Positions 56,120 through 62,889 of a DNA stretch of 64,000 nt are shown here, piece after piece. Made by a program: the position numbers and the translations under genes. Under the pieces are notes generated by a model. That model saw only the letters and a program-made list of their open reading frames with translations, was not told the DNA's origin and did not search any database. The DNA is from JANNOG01 sp050329835 (GTDB lineage: Bacteria; Actinomycetota; Actinomycetes; Actinomycetales; JBBAYJ01): positions 1 to 64,000 of the forward strand of contig JBHJOJ010000022.1 in the NCBI GenBank assembly GCA_050329835.1, written 5' to 3'. The first letter of the stretch is position 1; each line of letters begins with the position of its first letter.

Positions 56120-57502
56120 ATGGCAACGCTCACGATCGCCGAGGCCGCCGAGGCGGCCGGCACGAGCACCGACACGATCCGCTACTACGACCGCGAGGGC
56201 CTTCTTGCCGGGCTCGCCCGGGACACCGTCGGCAACCGCCGCTTCACCACCGACGACGTCGGCTGGCTGCGGGTGCTGCGGTGCCTGCGGGACACCGGGA
56301 TGACGATGGCGGACCTGCGCTCGTTCTGCGCGGTGGACGGCGAGGTCCGCCCCGCGGACCGGCTCGCCATGCTCGTGGCCCACCGGGACCGGGTGCTGGA
56401 TCGCATCCGCCGGACGCACGAGCAGCTCGCCGTCATCGACGGCAAGATCGAGGCCTACCGGATGTCCGCCGCCGGCACCAGGGCGCCCGAGGTGACCCCG
56501 GTGACCCCCGCGGCGACCGCGGCCCGCCGGCTCGGCCGCAGCGATCTCGCGACGTCCGCGCTCGGGGTCGGGACGTGGGTGCTCGGTGGGCCCTTCTCGA
56601 TGCAGGGCCGCCCGGTCGGGTGGGGCGAGGTCGACGACGAGGAGTCGGTCCGCGTGCTGCGCCGGGCCGTGGACCTCGGGGTCACCCTGGTCGACACCGC
56701 CGACGTCTACGGCACCGGTCACGCCGAGCGCATCGTCGCCCGCGCTCTCGGGGAGCGGCGCGACGACGTCGTCTACGCCACCAAGTGGGGCAACACCTAC
56801 GACGAGGACGCCCGCGAGCTCACCGGGAGCGATCCGACGCCGCAGTACGCCCGCCGGGCACTGGAGGCGTCGCTGCGCCGGCTCGGCACCGATCGGATCG
56901 ACGTCTGGCAGCTGCACCCCGGGGACCTCGATCCCGCGCTGGCCGACGACCTCGTGGCGCTGTGCGAGGACCTCGTCGACGAGGGGTCGATCCGGACCTA
57001 CGGCTGGAGCACCGACGACCCGGCCCGCGCGGCCCGGTTCGCCGCCGGACCCCGCTGCGCGCTGGTCCAGTGCACCCTCAACCTGTTCGAGCCCGCCCCG
57101 GCCATCCTCACCACCGCGCGTGACCACGACCTCGGCGTCCTCGCCCGCAGCCCCCTCGCCATGGGCCTGCTGAGCGACCGGGTGACCGCCGGCACCCGGC
57201 TCGCTCCGGGCGACGTCCGCCACACCAGCCCCGAGTGGCTGGCCTGGTTCCGGAACGGCCGGCCGACGCCCGAGTACCTGGCTCGCCGCGACGCGGTGCG
57301 CGACGTCCTCACCAGTGGCGGCCGCACCGTCGCCCAGGGCGCCCTCGCCTGGCTGTGGGCCCACGACGGGCGGATCGTCCCCATCCCCGGGTGCCGGACC
57401 GTCGCCCAGGCCGAGGAGAACGCCGGCGCCCTCGGGCACGGTCCGCTGACCCCGGAGCAGTACGCCGAGGTCGAGCGGCTCCTGGGCCGCGGAGCACCCT
57501 GA
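56120..57502 (+). CDS. MerR regulator-aldo/keto reductase fusion
   Basis: A 460-residue two-domain protein. The N-terminus (1-115) is a MerR regulator: TIAEAAEAAGTSTDTIRYYD then EGLLAG, a wing with GNRRFTTDDVGWLRVLRCLR, and a dimerisation helix (LAMLVAHRDRVLDRIRRTHE). A linker leads to an aldo/keto reductase (about 138-455) with GTWVLGGPF, the catalytic set in LVDTADVYGTG, VYATKWGN and WQLHPGD, and IVPIPGCRTVAQAEENAGAL for NADPH. It seems to join sensor and enzyme: substrate binding or NADPH state may set promoter activity. The ATG is 6 nt after the -10, so leaders are very short. Confidence 0.85.
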   Translation: MATLTIAEAAEAAGTSTDTIRYYDREGLLAGLARDTVGNRRFTTDDVGWLRVLRCLRDTGMTMADLRSFCAVDGEVRPADRLAMLVAHRDRVLDRIRRTHEQLAVIDGKIEAYRMSAAGTRAPEVTPVTPAATAARRLGRSDLATSALGVGTWVLGGPFSMQGRPVGWGEVDDEESVRVLRRAVDLGVTLVDTADVYGTGHAERIVARALGERRDDVVYATKWGNTYDEDARELTGSDPTPQYARRALEASLRRLGTDRIDVWQLHPGDLDPALADDLVALCEDLVDEGSIRTYGWSTDDPARAARFAAGPRCALVQCTLNLFEPAPAILTTARDHDLGVLARSPLAMGLLSDRVTAGTRLAPGDVRHTSPEWLAWFRNGRPTPEYLARRDAVRDVLTSGGRTVAQGALAWLWAHDGRIVPIPGCRTVAQAEENAGALGHGPLTPEQYAEVERLLGRGAP

Positions 57503-57575
57503 CCGCTGGAGGTGTGTGCGGCCGGGATCCGGTGGGCGCGGACGCCCGGGTCGAGGTCGCCCTGGACGGCTACGG

Positions 57576-58865
57576 CTACCGGTGGCTGCGCGTCACCTGG
57601 GAGGGCAGCTGCCGGTCGTCCTGAGCGCCCGCCGCACCCGGGGCCGGCAGGCGGAGGACCAGTCGGGCGCCGGGGCCGTCCTCCCGGTTCGACGCCTGCA
57701 GGTCCCCTGACATCCGGCGGGCCAGGGCCCGGGAGATCGTGAGCCCGAGACCGGACCCGTCGCCGTCGTGGTGGTGGCGGGACGGGTCGCCCCGGTAGAG
57801 GCGGTCGAAGACGTGCGGGAGATGCTCGGGCGCGAACCCCTCGCCGGTGTCCGCGACGCTCAGCAGACCGTCCTCTCCGTCGGGGGAGACGGCGACGGTC
57901 ACAACGCCCCCGTCCGGCGTGTGCCGGAGGGCGTTGTCGAGGAGGTTGCCGACGATCTGGGCCAGCCGCGCCGGGTCGGCCAGCGCGGACACCGGTCCCG
58001 GGGCCGTCACGCCCAGCCGGACGCCGGCCCGCGTCGCCATCGGTCGGGCCGCCGCCACCGCGCGTTCCGCCTCCGCCGCCAGGTCGACGGGCACGGGATC
58101 CAGCGCCAGGGTCCGCTCCTCGGCCGCGGCCAGGACCTGGAGGTCCGTGACGAGCCGGCTCATCCGGTCCAGCTGCGAGCGGAGCGCGGCGAGGGTCCCG
58201 GCGTCGGGGTCCAGAACCCCGTCCTGCAACGCCTCGACCTGGGCGAGGAGCGTCGACAGGGGCGAGCGCAGCTCGTGGGCGAGGTCGTTCTGCTGCCGCC
58301 GCCGCTCGGTGTCCGCCTCCGCCAGGCGCCGGGCCATCTCCCGGAAGGACCCAGCCAGGTCGCGCGCCTCGGTGCCGAGCCGCGGGTCCGGGACGGCGAC
58401 GTCGAACCGGCCGCGGGCGATCCGGTCGGCGGCCCGCGCCAGCTCCGAGAACGGCGACGCGAGCCGTCGGCTGGTGACGAGCGCGACCCCGGCCGCGGCC
58501 AGGGCGGACACCGCCAGGGCACTGGCCACCCCGATGAGCAGGGACGTCGCGAACGCCTCCCGGGCGTGGGCGAGCACGTGGGGATCGGTCTCCCCGGCGC
58601 GCCGCAGGTGCTCGTCGAACAGCGGGGGCGCCACCACCCACGTCACGACCACGACGGCCAGCACCGCCGCCGTCACCAGCCCGACGTCCGCGACGAGCAG
58701 CCGCGACCGCAGCCCGCCGCGCCCCCTCCCCCGGGTCTTCCGCCCATAACCGGTCCCAGAGCCGGTCCCGGGCCCCGTTATCCGCCCATAACCGGTCTCA
58801 GAGCCGGTCCCGGGCCCGGTTATCCGCCCATAACCGGGTGGGGGAGGGCGGGCAGGATCAGGCAT
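57576..58865 (-). CDS. sensor histidine kinase
   Basis: A 429-residue membrane kinase. Residues 10-44 are tandem GYGRITGPGTGSET units; then helix 1 (LVADVGLVTAAVLAVVVVTW), a short periplasmic loop (~40 residues), helix 2 (LLIGVASALAVSALAAAGVA), HAMP, HisKA with the phospho-His in QQNDLAHELRSPLSTLLAQV near 225, and HATPase with LLDNALRHTPDGG, DTGEGFAPEHLPHVFDRLYR and GSGLGLTIS. The ATG overlaps the response-regulator stop by 8 nt. The small sensor loop and DUF305 context suggest a metal or envelope signal. Confidence 0.92.
   Translation of the reverse strand: MPDPARPPPPGYGRITGPGTGSETGYGRITGPGTGSGTGYGRKTRGRGRGGLRSRLLVADVGLVTAAVLAVVVVTWVVAPPLFDEHLRRAGETDPHVLAHAREAFATSLLIGVASALAVSALAAAGVALVTSRRLASPFSELARAADRIARGRFDVAVPDPRLGTEARDLAGSFREMARRLAEADTERRRQQNDLAHELRSPLSTLLAQVEALQDGVLDPDAGTLAALRSQLDRMSRLVTDLQVLAAAEERTLALDPVPVDLAAEAERAVAAARPMATRAGVRLGVTAPGPVSALADPARLAQIVGNLLDNALRHTPDGGVVTVAVSPDGEDGLLSVADTGEGFAPEHLPHVFDRLYRGDPSRHHHDGDGSGLGLTISRALARRMSGDLQASNREDGPGARLVLRLPAPGAAGAQDDRQLPSQVTRSHR
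58741..58837. repeat. 42-bp tandem repeats in the kinase 5' end
   Basis: Units start at 58741, 58783 and 58825 (2.3 copies), encoding GYGRITGPGTGSET-type peptides in the cytoplasmic N-terminus. Each full unit contains a GGTTAT...ATAACC inverted pair. Being a multiple of three, copy number can change without loss of frame. Confidence 0.85.
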
Positions 58866-59571
58866 GGGCGTGGTCCACGCGGTAGCCGACGCCGCGGACG
58901 GTCTCGACGTAGCGACCTCCCCCCGGGGCGTCGCCCAGCTTGCGGCGCAGGTTGGCGACGTGGACGTCGACGACGTGCTCGTCGCCGAACCACTCGCGGC
59001 CCCACATGGCATGGAGGATCTCGCGCCGGGTCGCCGCCCGCCCGGGTTCCGCCGCCAGGGTGGCGAGGACGTCGAGCTCGGTGGGGGTCAGCCCCAGGTC
59101 CCGGCCGTCGCGGGCGACGGTGCGAGCGGCGACGTCGACGACGAGGTCGTGCACCCGCAGCGTCCGGTCCGCCGGCCGGCCGCGGTCCGCCCGCCGCCGC
59201 AGCAGCGCCCGGACCCGTGCGGCGAGCACCCGGGGGCTGAACGGCTTCGTCAGGTAGTCGTCGGCGCCGGCGGCCAGCCCGCGGACGACGTCCTCCTCGT
59301 CGTCCCGGGCGGTCAGCATGAGGATGAAGGCGTCCCCGTCGGCCCGTAGGCGCCGCGCCACCTCCAGCCCGTCCATCCCGGGCAGCATGAGGTCGAGCAC
59401 GACGACGTCCGGACGATGCCGGTGGGCGGCCGCCAGCCCGCCCGGGCCGTCGTGGGCGACCGTGCAGTCCAGGCCCAGCCGATCGAGGTAGCGGGCGACG
59501 ACAGCGGCGAGCGCCTCCTCGTCGTCGACCACGAGGACGCGCCCGCCGGGGGCCGGCACCTCACCCGTCAT
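58858..59571 (-). CDS. OmpR-family response regulator
   Basis: A 237-residue regulator: receiver (about 10-125) with RVLVVDDEEALAAVVARYLD, phospho-Asp in VVVLDLMLPGMDGLEVARRL, and LTKPFSP with the conserved Lys; OmpR-type winged helix (about 140-235) with LGLTPTELDVLATLAAEPGR and a final VETVRGVGYRVD. It sits between the DUF305 gene (11-nt overlap) and the kinase (8-nt overlap), so all three are one operon. The 11-bp-phased repeats at 60310 are a likely target. Confidence 0.92.
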   Translation of the reverse strand: MTGEVPAPGGRVLVVDDEEALAAVVARYLDRLGLDCTVAHDGPGGLAAAHRHRPDVVVLDLMLPGMDGLEVARRLRADGDAFILMLTARDDEEDVVRGLAAGADDYLTKPFSPRVLAARVRALLRRRADRGRPADRTLRVHDLVVDVAARTVARDGRDLGLTPTELDVLATLAAEPGRAATRREILHAMWGREWFGDEHVVDVHVANLRRKLGDAPGGGRYVETVRGVGYRVDHAHA

Positions 59572-60217
59572 TCGTGGACAGCCACTCCTCCATGAGGTCG
59601 ATCTCGGCCTGCTGGGTCTCGACGATCGCGTCCGCGAGCTCGCGGACCTCCGGGGACTCGCCGTCGTCCTGGACGTCGCGCGCCATGTCGATCGCACCCT
59701 CGTGGTGCTCGATCATCATCTCGGTCCACATCCGGTCGAACTCGGAACCCGAGGCCTCGCGCAGCTCCTCGAGGTCCTCCTCCGACATCATGCCGCCCAT
59801 CCCGCCGTGGCCCATGTGGTCCATGCCCTCCCCGGACCCCATGCCGTCACCCAGCCCGTCCATCATCTGCGGCACGCCCCACTCGTCGAGCCAACCCTCC
59901 ATCTGGTCGATCTCCGGCTGCTGGGCGGCCCGGATGTCCTCGGCGAGGGCGCGGACTGTCCCGTCCTCGCTGATCTCCAGGGCGTCGTCGGCCATGACGA
60001 CCGCCTGCTCGTGGTGCGGGATCATCATCTGGACGAACATGACGTCGGCGGCGTTCGCGTCACCCTCCGGATCCACCGTCGCCGCGGCGTCCTCGGTCGC
60101 GCCGGAGTCCTCCGAGTCGTCCCCGCAGGCGGCGAGCAGGCCTCCGGTCAGGGCCAGGGCCAGGGCGAGGCCGGCGACGGCGAGCGGGCGGAGCGGGCGC
60201 AGCGCGTGGTGGCGCAT
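59561..60217 (-). CDS. DUF305 lipoprotein, Met/His-rich
   Basis: A 218-residue lipoprotein: signal LAVAGLALALALTGGLLAAC with lipobox LAAC. Two DUF305 halves follow: ADVMFVQMMIPHHEQAVVMA near 58 and FDRMWTEMMIEHHEGAIDMA near 160, each with the MMxxHHxxAxxMA motif. A bridge rich in Met, Gly and His (MDHMGHGGMGGMMSEE) lies between. Such Met/His motifs bind copper, and DUF305 genes often accompany copper resistance. The ATG has AGGAGG upstream. First gene of the operon with the response regulator and kinase. Confidence 0.9.
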   Translation of the reverse strand: MRHHALRPLRPLAVAGLALALALTGGLLAACGDDSEDSGATEDAAATVDPEGDANAADVMFVQMMIPHHEQAVVMADDALEISEDGTVRALAEDIRAAQQPEIDQMEGWLDEWGVPQMMDGLGDGMGSGEGMDHMGHGGMGGMMSEEDLEELREASGSEFDRMWTEMMIEHHEGAIDMARDVQDDGESPEVRELADAIVETQQAEIDLMEEWLSTNDG

Positions 60218-60309
60218 CGGGTGCCTCCTGCGGTCGGTGTGGTCGATCACCGCCCACGATGCCGCCGTCCCGCGCCGGTCCCGGCCCCGGACGCCCTCCC
60301 CGGACCCGA

Positions 60310-60326
60310 TCTTGACCTGTTCTTGA
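60310..60326. promoter_or_regulatory. candidate response-regulator box
   Basis: TCTTGA occurs at 60310-60315 and 60321-60326, an 11-bp-phased direct repeat typical of OmpR-family binding. It lies between the DUF305 operon (start 60217) and the divergent propeller lipoprotein (start 60432), so the adjacent two-component system could control both. Confidence 0.5.
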
Positions 60327-60431
60327 GACAGCGAGGCCGAGCCCGCCCGGGCGACCGCGGTCGGTGCCCGCGGAGGCCGTCGTGGCGCCGACGGGGCCGT
60401 CGTCCCTGGTCGGGGGAGCAAGGATGTCCTC

Positions 60432-61313
60432 GTGACACCGCGTTCCGTCCTCCGTCGGGCTCCTGTCCTTCTCGTCCTGGTCGCCGTCGCGTCCGGTTCG
60501 GCGGCGTGCGGCGGGGACGGCGCCCGGGCCACGAGCGCGGTGGCCGCCCCGGCGACGACCGGGACTCCCGGCAGCGCGGGTGGGGCCGCGCCGGCGGGCG
60601 TCGCGACGATCGACCTCCGGTCGGAGATCGACCACGTGCACGGTCTCGCCGTCGGCGCCGCGGGCGACGTCCTGGCCGGCACCCACTCCGGCGTGGTGCG
60701 ACTGGGCACGGACGGGTCCGTCGAGCCGGTGGGGCGGTCCCGCGACGACTTCATGGGGATGACGGGTGATCCGGACACCGGGCGGCTGTGGTCGTCCGGG
60801 CACCCGGGCCGGGGCAGCGACCTGCCGGACCCGGTCGGCCTGCTCGTCAGCGACGACGGCGGCGTGACATGGCGACCGGTGTCCCTGACCGGCGACGTCG
60901 ACTTCCACGCCCTCGGCGCCTCGGGGGACCGGGTCGTCGGTTCCGGGGGACCGGCCGGCCTGCTGGTCAGCGAGGACGGCGGCCGCTCGTGGCGGGAGGG
61001 CCCCGCCCTGGCGGCGGCCGCGATCGTGGTCGCCGGCGACGAGGTGTGGGCGACCACCGCCGACGGCGTGCAGCACAGCACGGACGGCGGCTTCTCGTTC
61101 CGCCCGGTCCCGGACGCCCCGCCGCTGGTCCTGCTCAGCCGGGCGGCCGACGGGTCGATGTGGGGGATCGACGAGACCGGCGTGGCATGGCGGTCCCCGG
61201 TCGGCGGCGGGTGGGAGAGCCGCGCCGTCGTCGGCGCGGTCGAGGCGATGGTCGCCGCCGGACCCGACCTGGCGTACGCGGTGCGAGACGGGAAGCTGCT
61301 GGAGCTGACGTGA
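60432..61313 (+). CDS. F510_1955-type beta-propeller lipoprotein
   Basis: A 293-residue exported protein: signal RRAPVLLVLVAVASGSAAC with a Cys near residue 26. The mature part opens with DLRSEIDHVHGLAVGAAGDV, the F510_1955-family start, and repeats of the BNR type: VGLLVSDDGGVTWRPV, GLLVSEDGGRSWREG, GVQHSTDGGFSFRPV. The fold is a propeller, related to glycosidase-like and photosystem-assembly proteins; enzymatic activity is doubtful. Such genes are commonly found with DUF305 and copper genes. The GTG has GGAGCAAGGA upstream. Its stop overlaps the Lgt-like gene. Confidence 0.82.
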   Translation: MTPRSVLRRAPVLLVLVAVASGSAACGGDGARATSAVAAPATTGTPGSAGGAAPAGVATIDLRSEIDHVHGLAVGAAGDVLAGTHSGVVRLGTDGSVEPVGRSRDDFMGMTGDPDTGRLWSSGHPGRGSDLPDPVGLLVSDDGGVTWRPVSLTGDVDFHALGASGDRVVGSGGPAGLLVSEDGGRSWREGPALAAAAIVVAGDEVWATTADGVQHSTDGGFSFRPVPDAPPLVLLSRAADGSMWGIDETGVAWRSPVGGGWESRAVVGAVEAMVAAGPDLAYAVRDGKLLELT

Positions 61314-62191
61314 CGCCATCCCCGATGCCCTGGCCCGCCGACGGCGGGATCCCCTACCGGTCCTTCCCCGCTGTCGACCTCGGGCCGTTCGACGTGCAGG
61401 TCTACGGCGTCATGGTCGCCCTCGGGGTGCTGCTGGGCGGCTGGCTCATGAGCGTCCGCAACCGCCGGTACGGGATTGCGGCCGAGCGCAGCCAGAACCT
61501 CGTCGTCGTCCTGGTCGCCGCCGGTCTGGTGGGGGCGCGGCTGGCCTGGGTCCTCCCGAACCTGGACCAGATCGAGTCGCCGGTCGACGTCGTCGCGGTG
61601 TGGGACGGCGGCCTGACCCTGTCAGGCGGCTTCCTGGCCGCGTTGATCGCCATCCCGCTCGCCACCCGTGGCATGACGCCGTCCGACCGGTGGCGGCTGC
61701 TGGACGGGGCGGCGCTCGGGATGGCCGTCGGCCTGGTCCTCGGGCGGATCGGGTGCATCGCCGTCGGTGAGCACTTCGGGCGCGAGACCACGGCCGCGCT
61801 GGGCCTGCGGTACCTGGGTGGGAGCACCGTGCAGGGGCCCCTGGAGGTCGGGACGACGTACTGGTCGTTGCCGGTCGTCGAGATCGGGTACCTGCTGGCG
61901 ATCCTCGCGGTGATGTTGGTGGCGGACCGTCGGCGCGCCGCGGGGCCCGGCACGCTGGTGGGCATCTTCGTCGTCGGGTACGGCCTCAGCCGGTTCGTCT
62001 CCGACTTCCTCCGGGCCTACGACATCACGGTGCTCGGGCTCACCGGGGCGCAGTACCTCATGCTCGCCGCGATCCCGTTCGGGGTGTGGGCGCTCGTCGC
62101 TGCCCGGCATCGAGCGAGCCACCTCACCCCAGGGATCCGCGACCCGGCCGACGCCGCTCCTCCGACGGTCGGCGACGCTCCCGTCCGGTGA
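61310..62191 (+). CDS. lgt: prolipoprotein diacylglyceryl transferase-like membrane protein
   Basis: A 293-residue protein with about seven transmembrane helices. Lgt blocks: IQVYGVMVALG-type start (FDVQVYGVMVALGVLLGGWL), VAAGLVGARLAWVLPNLDQI, GGLTLSGGFLAALIAIPLAT, and GLVLGRIGCIAVGEHFGRET, which corresponds to the GRxGN..NGE signature but with Cys/Val replacing Asn positions. It should be a paralog or specialised Lgt, since cells usually have another. The GTG overlaps the propeller stop (GTGA), so it may modify that lipoprotein. Confidence 0.82.
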   Translation: MTPSPMPWPADGGIPYRSFPAVDLGPFDVQVYGVMVALGVLLGGWLMSVRNRRYGIAAERSQNLVVVLVAAGLVGARLAWVLPNLDQIESPVDVVAVWDGGLTLSGGFLAALIAIPLATRGMTPSDRWRLLDGAALGMAVGLVLGRIGCIAVGEHFGRETTAALGLRYLGGSTVQGPLEVGTTYWSLPVVEIGYLLAILAVMLVADRRRAAGPGTLVGIFVVGYGLSRFVSDFLRAYDITVLGLTGAQYLMLAAIPFGVWALVAARHRASHLTPGIRDPADAAPPTVGDAPVR

Positions 62192-62539
62192 CGTGGCCCG
62201 GGGTCCGGGCGGCCCGATCGCCCTGCCAGAGGTCGAGGACCAGCCGGACGGCGTCCTCCAGGCGCGCCAGCTCGGGCCCGCTGAGCAGGCCGCGCCGTCG
62301 ACGGAATCGCGAGAGCGGCACGGTGTGGAGGTCCGTCGCGTTCGCGTACGACACGAGGTGCCCGCTCACGCCCGCGTCGGCGTCCAGCTCCACGTGGGTC
62401 GAGCCCGGGCCGCGAGTTCCCGTGAGGAGGACGACGGTCACGGCGGACAGTCGCGGCCCGAGGACGTTCGCCGCCAGGACGACGGCCGGGTGCTCGCCGA
62501 CGGGTGCCGGGACCGGACGGTCCAGACCTCCCCGCGCAT
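62124..62539 (-). pseudogene. MazF/PemK-like toxin, frameshifted
   Basis: From the ATG at 62539 the frame begins like MazF (MRGEVWTVR) but then drifts; one nucleotide later in register the family sequence resumes: PAPVGEHPAVVLAANVLGPR, LSAVTVVLLTGTRGPGSTHV, LVSYANATDLHTVPLSRFRR. The shift lies near 62508. Unless this is programmed or an assembly error, the toxin is dead. The 3' end overlaps the Lgt-like gene tail to tail. The start lies 27 nt after the antitoxin stop. Confidence 0.72.
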
Positions 62540-62566
62540 CGGCAGCGGCGCGGTGGCCTGCCGCAC

Positions 62567-62803
62567 TCAGTCCTCGTCGGGGTACAGGGCAGCCGTGACA
62601 TCGGACACCGGCGCCCGATGCCCGTCGTAGAAGCTGTCGTAGGACTGGCCGAGGGCGACCTGTCGAGCCTTGCGATGGAGCAGGACAAGACCTTCCCGGA
62701 TGGCCTCGGAGATGCCGCTCAGGCCGAGGACCTCGGCGTCGGCGGTGACAGCCTTCGCCAGATCCTCGGGAACCCGGGCTTGGAGCACGACGGACATCGA
62801 CAT
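62567..62803 (-). CDS. ribbon-helix-helix antitoxin (MazE-like)
   Basis: A 78-residue antitoxin: SMSVVLQARVPEDLAKAVTA with RHH fold, then LGLSGISEAIREGLVLLHRK, and a tail ending APVSDVTAALYPDED that should bind the toxin. Upstream on the minus strand GTACGACGC and GTATGACGC are 12 bp apart and may be its operator. The adjacent mazF is frameshifted, so the antitoxin may now be a solo regulator. Confidence 0.78.
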   Translation of the reverse strand: MSMSVVLQARVPEDLAKAVTADAEVLGLSGISEAIREGLVLLHRKARQVALGQSYDSFYDGHRAPVSDVTAALYPDED

Positions 62804-62889
62804 GCGTCATACGGTGCGTCGTACAGTCGACGGTCGCACAGCCGTCTCCGGGCGTTGCGTCCCGGGCTGAACACCGAGGGCGACCGAGG

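Noticed and set aside
58741..58837. CRISPR-like array.
   Set aside because: The units are directly tandem with no spacers, in frame within the kinase gene, and no cas genes are present.
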